Below are positions 26,711 to 36,156 of a stretch of 64,000 nucleotides of DNA, piece by piece (position 1 is the stretch's first letter; every line of letters begins with the position of its first letter). This DNA is from Pollutiaquabacter aromativorans (GTDB lineage: Bacteria; Bacteroidota; Bacteroidia; AKYH767-A; 2013-40CM-41-45). Where the stretch lies: the NCBI GenBank assembly GCA_049177215.1, contig CP185379.1:930001-994000 (forward strand), in the 5' to 3' direction. Under the pieces are notes generated by a model, which was not told the origin of the DNA, did no database searches, and saw only the letters and a program-made list of their open reading frames with translations. The translations under genes were made by a program, and so were the position numbers.

Positions 26711-29548
26711 TCAATTCACCGTGAGGCGGTACTGATAGACGGCTCCTTCTTTTTCGAGATGGAGGATGTAGATGCCGCTGGCGAGGTCTTCGATGGAGAC
26801 CTGGTGGCTCATGCCGCGGAAGGAATCCTGACGGAGCAGTCGGGCGGCAGCGTCGTAGATGCGGACGTTCACGTCACCGGCCTTTTCCGAACGAATGTTC
26901 AGGAAGGACGTAGCCGGGTTCGGGAACACACTCAGTCCGCTGTTAGCGGCGAGTTCGCCGACCGCGGTGGTGATGTCGGCCAATACCGGCGTGCGCTCGG
27001 AAACGCAAACCAGTCCGGGTTCCTGAACTTCCCAGTCGTAGAAGTAGTAGTAGTAATTCTGGCCCTGGTTGGAACCGGTGATGCTGATCACGTTGTTAAT
27101 GGTATACGGATAAGCGACACCCAGCGAGCTGCGCTTGAGGCGCGGGGTCGTGGTGCCCAGGGTGGATTGGTTGATGGAGGCGTTCGTGGTCAGGCGATAG
27201 CCGGTACCGGGGGTGATGCTGAAATTGAGGTTCACGCGGGTGGTGTCGGCCGGCAGGTTGACTTGCACGCTGTTGACGACGTTACCACCGCCATCGAGGA
27301 GCTGGAATTCGCGGAGGCCCGGAGTATCGGTGTACACTTTAACGGAAACGACCGTGCAGTTGTCGAGTACGTTGAAATCGACGGTACCGTTGGTGTTGGT
27401 ACCACTGTACTCAGTGCCCTGGTGGTAGGGCATGCCGGTGTAGGACAACGCGCCCGGATACAGGACGCGGTCTTCCACCCAATAGGTCGTAGGAGCATTG
27501 ATCACCGGCGTCACGTAGGAGGCACCCTGGCCGAGCAGGTTGCCGCCCGACTGTTGGTCGTACCAATAGAGATCGGAGCCTACGGCATTCAAGGTAACCG
27601 AAGCGGGACCGCTGGCAGCGGCACCGGTTGCGGAAGGAGCAGGAGCCGGGAGTACTTCGACGTGTACCGGATCGCTGGTGAAGCTGCCGCAAACGCCCTG
27701 GATCGTCACGCTGTAGTCGCCGGTCTGATCGACGGAGATGGATTGCCCCGAGTTACCGTTGCTCCAGTTGTAAGCGACCGCGACCGAGCTGGTCAGGGTC
27801 ACCGCGTTACCCTGGCAGATGTTCAGTTCGCCGGAAGCGGTGACGGAAGGTGTTTCATCAGGGTTCAGTTGTACGGTGAAATTCGGGCTGATGTTGGTGC
27901 AGCCGGTGTTATCGGTGACCATGACATTGTAGGTGCCTTCCGCGGAAACCTGGATGCTCTGGGTATTGTCGCCCGTGGACCAGTCGTAGGAGGCGAATCC
28001 GTTCATGGCATTCAGCGTAGTCGTCTGTCCGGTACACAGGACGGAAGAGCCCGTTACGAAGTTACCGGCGATCACGCAGGAGTTTTCTTTCACGGTGACG
28101 AACTGATTCGATTCGAGGTTGTACAGCGTGGTGCTGTAACCGGAAGGGAACCAGATGACAGCGGAGTCGACGCGGGTAACGTTGCCGAGACCGAAGTGGA
28201 GTTGCGAAGAATTGCAGGTGCCGTAGCTTTCACCGGCGCGCACTTCGCGAACCTGGACACCGAAGTCGCCATAAATGGTAGCACGACCGCCGATTGCACC
28301 TTTGTTCGAGGCAGCGCCTTCGAGCTGGAAGTTGATGAAGCGGTTGCTGTTGCCGTTGTTCAGGTACAGTACATCCGGAATGTTGGTCGGGTTGGTGTAG
28401 ATGTCGCCATATGACGCATACACATCCACAAAACCGTCGTGGTTCAGGTCGCCGATGGCGAACGACAGCATGCCGTTGTTGGCCATGAGACCACTGACCT
28501 GGGAGAAGGTCTTGTCGCCGTTGTTCTTGTAGTACACCCACTCATCGCCGGTAACGAGGATGTCGATGTAGCCGTCGTTATCGAAGTCTTCGAATACGGA
28601 TTCGATCGGGGTGATCGTATTCGTATTGAAGCCGGTACCGGTGAGCTCGGTATAATGACCGGTGCCGTCGTTTTCGAAGATCTGGCTGGTGTGGTCGTGG
28701 TTGGTCAGCAGGAGATCGAGGTCGCCATCGTTGTCGATGTCGCCGAAGCTCGCGGTCCAGGTCTGCCAGCCGATGTCGATTCCGTACGTGCCGGCCGCTT
28801 CGGTGAAGTTGTTGTTGCCATCGTTCACGAAGAGGCGGTTGATACGGCGGAGGTCGGTCGGGCTGGACGTGCTCTGACGGCAATGCGCGACGTACAAGTC
28901 GAGGTCGTGGTCGTTGTCGAAGTCGATCCAGCAACTGCCATAGTTACCCGAATCAGCCGGATCACCGTTGTAGTTAATGCCGGGGTTGATTGCGAAATTG
29001 ACGATCGTGCTCGGGAACAGGTTGCCCGACCCGTCGTTGACATAGAGTTTGCTGACGGCATTGTCATCACAGCAGAACAGGTCGATCCAGCCGTCGTTGT
29101 TCATATCGCAGAACGTGGCGTTCTGGAGGAAGAATCCCGAATTCTGGAGCGTGGTGGTGGTGGAAGTGATGTTACCACCCGATTCGAAGATCTTGACCAG
29201 TTCGATGCCGGAGTTTCCGTCGGCGATCATGTCCTTCCAGCCATTGTGGTCCACGTCGGCGCAGGTCATGGCCCAGGCGCTGCCGGAGCCGATGCTGGTG
29301 AGGTAGTGATTGCTGAAACTACCGTCACGGTTCTGCAGTTCCAGGCTAACGTTGTGTCCCTGGTCCATGCGTAGGATGTCGTCGAGACCGTCGAAGTTCA
29401 CGTCGGTCACCGTGACCGCGCAGCCGCTGTACATCGGGCCGGCGATCTTGTTGTTCGCGTTGGTAAAGCTCAGTTGAGCTTTCGTGGCCGGAGCAAGCAG
29501 AATGGCACAGGCGGCCAGTAGCGTCCGGATTCGGGTAGAGATGCTCAT
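26711..29548 (-). CDS. FG-GAP/VCBS and ASPIC/UnbV-domain T9SS protein
   Basis: 945 residues. Signal peptide to ~25 (...ATKAQ). Residues ~40-410 carry about seven FG-GAP/VCBS repeats with calcium-loop text (DVNFDGLDDILRMD, DNDGDLDLLLTNHD, DLNHDGFVDVYASYGD). ASPIC/UnbV domain ~410-480 (GAIGGRATIYGD...VDSAVIWFPSGY). Two Ig/PKD-like domains ~490-640 (SSVLCTGQTTTL..YDWSTGDN; YNWSNGNSGQSISV), a spacer with a further beta domain, then the T9SS tail (SVFPNPATSFLNI...LASGIYILHL). It is a surface beta-propeller, likely calcium-binding and adhesive. It lies 41 bases after the cytochrome gene and is probably its operon partner. Confidence 0.92.
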   Translation of the reverse strand: MSISTRIRTLLAACAILLAPATKAQLSFTNANNKIAGPMYSGCAVTVTDVNFDGLDDILRMDQGHNVSLELQNRDGSFSNHYLTSIGSGSAWAMTCADVDHNGWKDMIADGNSGIELVKIFESGGNITSTTTTLQNSGFFLQNATFCDMNNDGWIDLFCCDDNAVSKLYVNDGSGNLFPSTIVNFAINPGINYNGDPADSGNYGSCWIDFDNDHDLDLYVAHCRQSTSSPTDLRRINRLFVNDGNNNFTEAAGTYGIDIGWQTWTASFGDIDNDGDLDLLLTNHDHTSQIFENDGTGHYTELTGTGFNTNTITPIESVFEDFDNDGYIDILVTGDEWVYYKNNGDKTFSQVSGLMANNGMLSFAIGDLNHDGFVDVYASYGDIYTNPTNIPDVLYLNNGNSNRFINFQLEGAASNKGAIGGRATIYGDFGVQVREVRAGESYGTCNSSQLHFGLGNVTRVDSAVIWFPSGYSTTLYNLESNQFVTVKENSCVIAGNFVTGSSVLCTGQTTTLNAMNGFASYDWSTGDNTQSIQVSAEGTYNVMVTDNTGCTNISPNFTVQLNPDETPSVTASGELNICQGNAVTLTSSVAVAYNWSNGNSGQSISVDQTGDYSVTIQGVCGSFTSDPVHVEVLPAPAPSATGAAASGPASVTLNAVGSDLYWYDQQSGGNLLGQGASYVTPVINAPTTYWVEDRVLYPGALSYTGMPYHQGTEYSGTNTNGTVDFNVLDNCTVVSVKVYTDTPGLREFQLLDGGGNVVNSVQVNLPADTTRVNLNFSITPGTGYRLTTNASINQSTLGTTTPRLKRSSLGVAYPYTINNVISITGSNQGQNYYYYFYDWEVQEPGLVCVSERTPVLADITTAVGELAANSGLSVFPNPATSFLNIRSEKAGDVNVRIYDAAARLLRQDSFRGMSHQVSIEDLASGIYILHLEKEGAVYQYRLTVN

Positions 29549-29588
29549 GCGTTTGAGGTGATGAGGTTGTTAGGGTTGGTTGGTTGGA

Positions 29589-31520
29589 TTATCGGTTCAG
29601 GAGGACCTTGCGCACGGTGTCGCCTTGTTCGGTCCTTATTCTTAGGAAGTAATAGCCATTGGATCCGTCCAATTGGATTTCCAGTACAGTGGTTTTGGAC
29701 GAAGGACGTACCGACTGGATGCGCGTTCCGGAAGCCGAGTAGCAGTCGACTGCCAGAATCTTGTTTCCGTTGATCGCTTTGATCGTAACCGGCATACCGG
29801 AGGAGACCGTGGGGTACAGGTCGACCAGGGGTTTGTTCAGGGGGCGTATCGATGTAGTGTTCACCCACTGGCTGTCGCGCAGCATGAGGAACGGGGTCTT
29901 GTCGGCATTCTGGAACATGTGCCGGAAGCTGTCGATCTCGGCACTGTTGAGCGTAAACATCTCGTCGAGCCACTTCGGCGGCACACTCTGGTAATAGAGG
30001 GAAGTGATGACCCGGAAAGGGCCCACGGCGCCGTTCAACGGAACGTGGAAGTGAACGATATCGACACCGGTACCTTCCGTAGCGTTGTCCTTGTTGAAGT
30101 CGGGATCGGCCAGGGCATCCGCAGAAATGGCAACGGTGTCGTAGGCATAGTGGCTGGTCGTGAATCCGGCGGGCGGGATCCGGTTGTCCTTGAGCAGGTG
30201 AGCGGCACGCTCGAGTACGGAAGTGAAATCGTAGTTCACGTCACCCATCACCATTTCGTAGATCTGGGCCTGGTCCTCCCGTGTAATCACATTGTGGTGA
30301 CTTTCGAAGCCGGCATCCTCGTCGGTTACGCGCGCATCGCTGTCGTAGCGACCCGAGGCAAAAACGGTATCACCCGCATTGTCCAGGACGATGAACTGCA
30401 ACACCGCCCGGCGTGATGGATAGCCCGAAGGGAATTTGTGGCCGGTCTTGTTTTCCAATCGAACCTGATAGTAGCTGGTGTCGGAGGCCGTGCTGTCGAA
30501 ATTGACGGAAAGCGCCACGGAACGTTCCTGCAGGAGTTGCGCGGTGGCGGCCAGGGTACTGTCGAAACGCGCATCCTCGACCTGGACATCCAGTGCCGCT
30601 TTGTTGTCGCGAATGAGTTGCAACATGAAGTGATTGGCACCGGCAAAAGTGTGCTGGTTGAACGGATAACGCGGCGTAAGGGCGATGTAGCCGTTGGCGA
30701 TGACCACCGGATCCGGGAGTTGCGGCATGTGGCAGGTCTGGCACTTGATGCTGTTCGCCGGATAATTGGAGTTCAGGTACTCGTGATAAGTAGCCTGCTC
30801 GACAAACTGACCGCCGGTAGCGTTTCCATTGAGGTCGGCGGTGTTGGTAATGAGTGTATGGCAGGAGGAGCAAACGGCCGATCGGTCCATGTGCGGACTG
30901 TAAGTCGGCGTATAGCCTTCGTACAACTGCATCGGGCCGGTCATCGGGAAAGTGAAGGGGCCGTAGATCGTGCGGGTGGTGTCGTATGGAATTTCACCGG
31001 AGAAGGTAAGTCCGACAGTGGAGTCAATCGTATGACAGCCGGCGCAGGAGACGCCATCGAGTCCGAGGCTGTCGGCGTAGAGATCGGTCAGACCGTAGTG
31101 GGCATTGCCACGGAAAAGGGAGTTGTACCGTCCCATGGGTGCATGGCAGGACGTGCATTTATCCTGCAACTCCGCGGCATGTCCGGGATTGACGAGAATT
31201 TCCTGACTGACCTTCGCGCGCCAGAGCGGATCCTTCGCGCTGAGCGCCATCATGGAACTTTCCCAATGCGAAAAGAGGTTCACGTCTTCGCCGTTCTCGT
31301 TGATGTTCGCCAGACCAAGGGTGTCGTGTCCGTGACAACCGCGGCAACTTGCAGACGTCATGTACCATTCACCCGGAACCAAGGGTGAGTGAACGCGTTG
31401 TTGTAAGGCTTCGAGTTCAGCCGGTGAATGGAAACGCGGACGCGGCTCGTCGTCCGGAATGGAGCTGACAAATAAAATGAATGCCCCGAGGCAAAACAGG
31501 GCGATCAGGTAATGGCGCAT
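29589..31520 (-). CDS. Pentaheme cytochrome c with T9SS-type C-terminus
   Basis: 643 residues from ATG 31518-31520 (MRHYLIALFCLGAFIL, signal peptide or anchor). Five CxxCH heme sites: CRGCH (~58), CTSCH, CAGCH, CSSCH and CQTCH (~250), with several free His as possible distal ligands. Residues ~280-560 form a non-heme beta-rich region (YQVRLENKTGHKFPSGYPSRRA, typical of multiheme c proteins of the cytochrome c554-like group). The end (~570-643) resembles a degenerate sorting domain (VDLYPTVSSGMPVTI...GYYFLRI...KVLLNR). It is likely an exported electron-transfer protein; the redox partner is unknown. It is first in a two-gene unit with the FG-GAP protein. Confidence 0.88.
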   Translation of the reverse strand: MRHYLIALFCLGAFILFVSSIPDDEPRPRFHSPAELEALQQRVHSPLVPGEWYMTSASCRGCHGHDTLGLANINENGEDVNLFSHWESSMMALSAKDPLWRAKVSQEILVNPGHAAELQDKCTSCHAPMGRYNSLFRGNAHYGLTDLYADSLGLDGVSCAGCHTIDSTVGLTFSGEIPYDTTRTIYGPFTFPMTGPMQLYEGYTPTYSPHMDRSAVCSSCHTLITNTADLNGNATGGQFVEQATYHEYLNSNYPANSIKCQTCHMPQLPDPVVIANGYIALTPRYPFNQHTFAGANHFMLQLIRDNKAALDVQVEDARFDSTLAATAQLLQERSVALSVNFDSTASDTSYYQVRLENKTGHKFPSGYPSRRAVLQFIVLDNAGDTVFASGRYDSDARVTDEDAGFESHHNVITREDQAQIYEMVMGDVNYDFTSVLERAAHLLKDNRIPPAGFTTSHYAYDTVAISADALADPDFNKDNATEGTGVDIVHFHVPLNGAVGPFRVITSLYYQSVPPKWLDEMFTLNSAEIDSFRHMFQNADKTPFLMLRDSQWVNTTSIRPLNKPLVDLYPTVSSGMPVTIKAINGNKILAVDCYSASGTRIQSVRPSSKTTVLEIQLDGSNGYYFLRIRTEQGDTVRKVLLNR

Positions 31521-31717
31521 TGCTGCAGGCTGACTGGCTGGGAAGTCCGACAATTTTAATCAAAAAAACCGTGAAAACCCAATGGTTTCCGGCTGTTGGA
31601 GCAGGTCTGTCTGAAAGGCCGTGCATGCAAAATGTCTTGGCAGAAAACCGCCGAAAAACAGGATATGCGGGATAAAAGCGCCAAATACTTAATCAAAAAT
31701 TCATCGAAATCCAGTGA
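31521..31717. other. Non-coding gap upstream of the cytochrome gene
   Basis: About 200 bases between two minus-strand genes. It must hold the cytochrome promoter and the 3' end of the helicase mRNA, but I see neither a clear TAnnTTTG box nor a stable terminator hairpin. Confidence 0.4.
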
Positions 31718-34700
31718 TCAAAGGTCAACAACCTTGTTCTCTCGAAGGTAAGCCAGGCTGGCCCTGTCGATCGCATAGCCCATTTGTTTCAACAGGTCGC
31801 AGTAGGAGGACAATTGTTGACGATGAGCAGGGCGTTCCGCGCCGGTCTTGAAATCGACGATCCGGATGCGGTTTGCATTGAAGACCACGCGATCCGGGCG
31901 TTGACTGCTACCATCGGGTAAGAGAATCTCTTGTTCTGCTCGCGCGGTCCAGCCGTCTTCGTAGTAAGCTTCCATGCCGGGCAGTTCCATTCCGGCCCTG
32001 ACCTGACGTTCGACCTCTTCCGCTTCCTCTTCCCGAAGGAGTCCGTCAAACACCTGTGCTTGTACGGCCCGTTCGATATCGGACGATGCGGTGATCTCGG
32101 AAAGCAAGCGGTGGACGATGATGCCGAACCGTTTTCCGCTGGATTTTTCTTCCTCCCACATACCGGTGAGATCGCGTGCCTTGGAAGCGATGCTGATCCG
32201 TTCCTGCCAGCGGTGTATGGGATAGGAGCGGAGTACGTCGGTCGTAGTTCCGCTACTCGAGTCGGTTGGCGCGACCGAAGGTTCACCGGCCTGCCATTCC
32301 TCGCCGGACCGGATCAGCTTGTCCATGCTGTCGCAGGTCCTGCTGACCAACTGCGATACTTTGCTCAGTTCGCCGCCGGAATCTTCCGGAAGGAATACGT
32401 GCAATTCGTGTTCGGCTCGGGTGAAGGCGACATAAAGCAAGTTGGCGTTGTCGACGAGTTGCTGTTGGATCTCTTCCCGGTACGCGGCTTCATACGCGGT
32501 GCCAAGAAGTTTCTTTCCGGTATTGAGGGCTACTTTCCCGATCTGATCGAACGGAGGTTCGTCGGTCGTAGCCCAAATCCATTCGTTCGCCTTGGGGAAA
32601 AGTGACCAGTCGGTAAAGGGCATGATGACGATCGGGAACTGCAGTCCTTTCGACTTGTGGATCGACATGATGCGCAAGGCGTTCACATCCTCCGGGACCA
32701 CCACCGATTTGGTAAGACCGATCTCGTTCTCATCCCACCAGCTGATGAAGGCCGTCAGATTGCCGGAATCATTCTGGGTGAATTCAAGTGCCAGGTCCTG
32801 GAAGCGCTGGAGGTAGGCATCGGGTTCACGGTTGAGCAGGAAGATCGCGGCGAGTTGTTCGCTGAGCTCATAAACGGGCAGCTTCGAGAGATAGGGCAGG
32901 TGCGCGGTGAAAGTTTCGGGAAGTAATTGGTTGAACGCATTGTCGGTATGGACTTCCGAATCGAAGAGCGAAATCGTTGCGGACGGTCGTTTGCGGCTTT
33001 TCAGCTGATGGTCGGCAAAAAGCCGATGGAGCGAGACGCCGTCTTGTTCCCGTAACTGGGTGACATAGTAATGCAACAATTGACTCTTGGCGATGCTGTT
33101 GCCGGGATCGGCAAGGTAGCGGAATACGTTCAGCAGAAACTGAATCAACGGGTGCGTTCCCAGGAGCAATGAATCCGGAGAAATGATGTCGCGGAAGCCC
33201 CGCTGAAAAAGTTCGGTGGCGAGCAGGTTGCCGTCGCGGTTGTTGCGCACTAAGAGGGTGATGTCGCGCAGCTGATAGCCACGTTTCAATAATTGCCCGA
33301 TGGTATCGGCAGTCGCTTCAATGGCGGCAGCTTTCCAGGTCCGTTCTTCACCGGTTGCCGGATCGGTGGAGGCGGTGAGCGGGCGAATCCGAACAAAACC
33401 GCCGATGTCGTTTTTCTTCGCAACGGCCTGTGCCAGTCCGGCTCCATAGGCCTGCCGCAGCAGCGGCAAAGCTCCGGCTTCTTTCACGTCTTCGAGCAGC
33501 GGTGGTACTTTTTCGAAGAAACTGTTGTTGAACAAGACGATCTCGCGTTTACTGCGATAGTTCGTGTCCAGTACATCTTCCATGAAGAGCGAGCCGAACG
33601 CCCGCAAGTCTCGCCGGATTCCCTGTAAAAGCAATGACATGTCGCCGCCCCGCCAGCGGTAAATGGATTGCTTGGCATCGCCCACCACGAGCGCCATGAA
33701 GCCGCTGCCCAGCGTGTGTTCCAACAAGGGCAGGATGTTTTGCCATTGGATGAGGGAGGTGTCCTGGAATTCATCGATCAGCAGATACTTGTATCGGGTG
33801 CCGACCTTTTCATAGATGAACGGGGCGTCCGATTCCTGCATCACGGCTCCCAACAGGCGAGGGGTATCGGAGATGAGGATCTTATTGTTCTCGTTCCGGT
33901 AATCGCGGTAGTGCAGGGAAAGGTCGTTGACGATCCCGAAGAGGTACAGGGTCTTGAGCAGTTGGAAACCGGTGGCATAGCGCCGCAGGTCCCGGTCCTG
34001 GATCTCGATCGCTTTGCGCAGGAGCGGCAGCAAGCGACTTTCAGCCAGGTGCACGATCTCCTGCCGGTGTTCCGACTTTTTCGCGGCCCAGGCTTCCGGA
34101 TTCTCCGCGGCAGCAAGGGCTCGTTTGGTTGCCGTGACGGCATCGGGATCTCGCGCGTTTTGCAAACGATCCAGGTAGCCCGCGACTCCGCTTTTGCCAA
34201 AGCTGAAATCATCCACCTTCAGTCCGGCATTACGGATCACGTCGATCGCTTCGCGGCCGATCTCCTGCAGAGATTTTTCGAAGGATTTCCGAAACGTAGT
34301 CAGGTCGTGGTAAAAGTCGTGAACAGTCTTCCGGTCCAGTACCCGGGTGTTCCCCTGGTCGTCACGAAAGAGCTGTTTGGCCACCACGAAGAGGTCCTGT
34401 TCGATGTTCCAGCCACGATCGGCTTCGATCTTGTGCAGGATCAGTTGTTCGAGCCATCTCGTCAGCTCTTCATCTTTGCCGGCTTCCCGCAGCAGGCGGT
34501 CCACGACCTCCTTGCAGACATCCTCTTCGTCGAGGTCGATCTCCAGTCGAAGGGGCAGGTGGATCTCGCGTGCCAGGGAACGCAGCAGCCGTTGAAAAAA
34601 ACTGTCAATGGTGCTGACCGAGAACGAACTGTAATCGTGCAGGATCAGCTTGAGTGTTAGCGCCGCTCGATCCCGAAGGATGACTTCCGGCAGTAGTTGC

Positions 34701-34921
34701 TGTAATGCTTCAGCGAGGCCGGGATTTGATTCCTGCTGCAGTTCGGTCAGCGCGCGGATGACCCTGGATTTCATTTCATCCGCGGCCTTATTGGTAAAGG
34801 TGATGGCCAGAATGTGCCGGTAATCTTCCGGATGCCGCAGAACGAGGTGCAGGTATTCCAGCACCAGCGTGTAGGTCTTGCCTGAGCCTGCGGATGAGCG
34901 GTAGATCTTCAGCGCGTTCAC
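31718..34921 (-). CDS. UvrD/RecB-like helicase with C-terminal PD-(D/E)XK nuclease (AddA-like)
   Basis: 1067 residues. SF1A helicase motifs in order: Walker A SSAGSGKTYT (9-18), Ia AITFTNKAADEM, II LLIDEFQDTS (~378), III VVGDAKQSIYRWRGGD, V MSIHKSKGLQFPIVI, VI LLYVAFTRAEHELHVF (~830). The last ~200 residues hold a nuclease core, GIIVHRLLSEI and RPDRVVFNANRIRIVDFKTG (~1010). This is the Bacteroidota AddA/RecB-like subunit for double-strand-break end processing, which usually pairs with an AddB-type subunit not found in this window. The start is GTG at 34919-34921; a TATCTTTG box (complement of 34926-34933) lies only 4 bases upstream, so the mRNA may be leaderless. Confidence 0.93.
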   Translation of the reverse strand: MNALKIYRSSAGSGKTYTLVLEYLHLVLRHPEDYRHILAITFTNKAADEMKSRVIRALTELQQESNPGLAEALQQLLPEVILRDRAALTLKLILHDYSSFSVSTIDSFFQRLLRSLAREIHLPLRLEIDLDEEDVCKEVVDRLLREAGKDEELTRWLEQLILHKIEADRGWNIEQDLFVVAKQLFRDDQGNTRVLDRKTVHDFYHDLTTFRKSFEKSLQEIGREAIDVIRNAGLKVDDFSFGKSGVAGYLDRLQNARDPDAVTATKRALAAAENPEAWAAKKSEHRQEIVHLAESRLLPLLRKAIEIQDRDLRRYATGFQLLKTLYLFGIVNDLSLHYRDYRNENNKILISDTPRLLGAVMQESDAPFIYEKVGTRYKYLLIDEFQDTSLIQWQNILPLLEHTLGSGFMALVVGDAKQSIYRWRGGDMSLLLQGIRRDLRAFGSLFMEDVLDTNYRSKREIVLFNNSFFEKVPPLLEDVKEAGALPLLRQAYGAGLAQAVAKKNDIGGFVRIRPLTASTDPATGEERTWKAAAIEATADTIGQLLKRGYQLRDITLLVRNNRDGNLLATELFQRGFRDIISPDSLLLGTHPLIQFLLNVFRYLADPGNSIAKSQLLHYYVTQLREQDGVSLHRLFADHQLKSRKRPSATISLFDSEVHTDNAFNQLLPETFTAHLPYLSKLPVYELSEQLAAIFLLNREPDAYLQRFQDLALEFTQNDSGNLTAFISWWDENEIGLTKSVVVPEDVNALRIMSIHKSKGLQFPIVIMPFTDWSLFPKANEWIWATTDEPPFDQIGKVALNTGKKLLGTAYEAAYREEIQQQLVDNANLLYVAFTRAEHELHVFLPEDSGGELSKVSQLVSRTCDSMDKLIRSGEEWQAGEPSVAPTDSSSGTTTDVLRSYPIHRWQERISIASKARDLTGMWEEEKSSGKRFGIIVHRLLSEITASSDIERAVQAQVFDGLLREEEAEEVERQVRAGMELPGMEAYYEDGWTARAEQEILLPDGSSQRPDRVVFNANRIRIVDFKTGAERPAHRQQLSSYCDLLKQMGYAIDRASLAYLRENKVVDL

Positions 34922-35037
34922 CTTTCAAAGATAGCCGCCTTGTGTTGTCCGTAGCGGCGTTCGCGAACTTTTTCCGACAAAGTTTGTTTCCAGTGCAGCG
35001 TTTTCTCCCCGCTCTTGGTTAACTTTGGAAGTACAGC
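34922..35037. promoter_or_regulatory. Divergent promoter region
   Basis: Two -7-type boxes face outward: TATCTTTG on the minus strand (34926-34933) for the helicase and TAACTTTG on the plus strand (35020-35027), 10 bases before the VWA gene ATG. Clear TTG -33 boxes at the right spacing are not obvious for either. Confidence 0.5.
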
Positions 35038-36129
35038 ATGATCGGTTTTCGCTTCAGTAAATTTCAACCCGGTCCGGAGCAGGGGTCGCCCTTCGATCGG
35101 CTCCTGAACCTGTTTTTGCAATTGCTCACCTATACGGCCGGTGATGCCAACGAGGCGTTGCAATGGATGAATGAACTCGACCGGGAGCACGGGCTGACCG
35201 ACAACGAATATTCGATGGGGGATTTCGTAGAAGACCTAAAGCGGAAAGGCTACCTGCGCGACGATACCAACGGTGGACTCGTGATGACACCCAAAGCGGA
35301 GCAGTCGATCCGCAAATCCGCTTTGGAGGAAGTGTTCGGAAAGCTCAGGCGCAGCGCGCCCGGGCGACATTCCACGCGTTTTACCGGAATCGGCGAAGAA
35401 CCGACGGGTGATCTGCGGGAATACCGCTTCGGCGATACGGCCGATCAGATCAGCATGACCGAATCGATCCGCAACGCGCAGATCAACCACGGACTGCTCG
35501 ACTTTCACCTGATGGAAGACGACCTGGAGGTTTCGGAGCGGGAGCATCAGTCGCAGACTTCAACCGTCCTGATGATCGACATCAGTCATTCGATGATCCT
35601 GTATGGCGAAGACCGTATCACGCCGGCCAAAAAAGTCGCGATGGCACTGGCGGAGCTGATCCGGATACGCTTCCCGAAGGATACGCTGGACGTCATCGTC
35701 TTCGGTGACGATGCCTGGCCGATCTCCGTGAAGGACTTGCCCTACCTGCAGGTCGGCCCCTATCATACCAATACGCCCGCCGGACTGGAACTGGCCATGG
35801 ACCTGCTGCGCCGGCGGAAGAATCCGAACAAGCAGATCTTCATGATCACCGACGGCAAGCCCAGTTGCATGCGGGTCGGTGACCGGTTGTACAAGAACAG
35901 TTTCGGCCTTGACCGCAGGATCGTCAACAAGTGCCTGACCCTGGCGTCCAATTGCAAGCGGTTACGGATTCCGATCACCACCTTCATGGTTGCGGAAGAT
36001 CCTTACCTGCGTTCGTTTATTCACGAATTCTCCGAGGCGAACGGGGGCAAGGCCTATTATACATCGTTGAAAGGACTGGGACAATTCGTCCTGGAAGATT
36101 TTGAACGCAACCGGGTACGCAGGCGCTGA
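35038..36129 (+). CDS. VWA-domain protein (partner of MoxR-type ATPase)
   Basis: 363 residues. The N-terminal ~170 residues are helical and charged; the VWA domain spans ~178-350 with MIDAS residues in MIDISHSMILYGEDR (DxSxS), the Thr loop GPYHTNTPAGL and Asp in MITDGKPSC. There is no signal peptide. VWA-MoxR pairs work as metal-dependent chaperone or remodelling complexes, related to Mg-chelatase D and I subunits. The gene is followed after 27 bases by the ATPase gene and is surely co-transcribed. The target of this pair is unknown. Confidence 0.9.
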   Translation: MIGFRFSKFQPGPEQGSPFDRLLNLFLQLLTYTAGDANEALQWMNELDREHGLTDNEYSMGDFVEDLKRKGYLRDDTNGGLVMTPKAEQSIRKSALEEVFGKLRRSAPGRHSTRFTGIGEEPTGDLREYRFGDTADQISMTESIRNAQINHGLLDFHLMEDDLEVSEREHQSQTSTVLMIDISHSMILYGEDRITPAKKVAMALAELIRIRFPKDTLDVIVFGDDAWPISVKDLPYLQVGPYHTNTPAGLELAMDLLRRRKNPNKQIFMITDGKPSCMRVGDRLYKNSFGLDRRIVNKCLTLASNCKRLRIPITTFMVAEDPYLRSFIHEFSEANGGKAYYTSLKGLGQFVLEDFERNRVRRR

Positions 36130-36156
36130 CCCATGTTGTAAAAAAAATTGACTGAT

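Noticed and set aside
26759..29374. Long plus-strand frames opposite the FG-GAP protein
   Set aside because: Repetitive Val/Asp/Gly text is the antisense image of Asp-rich calcium loops; no start context or domain.
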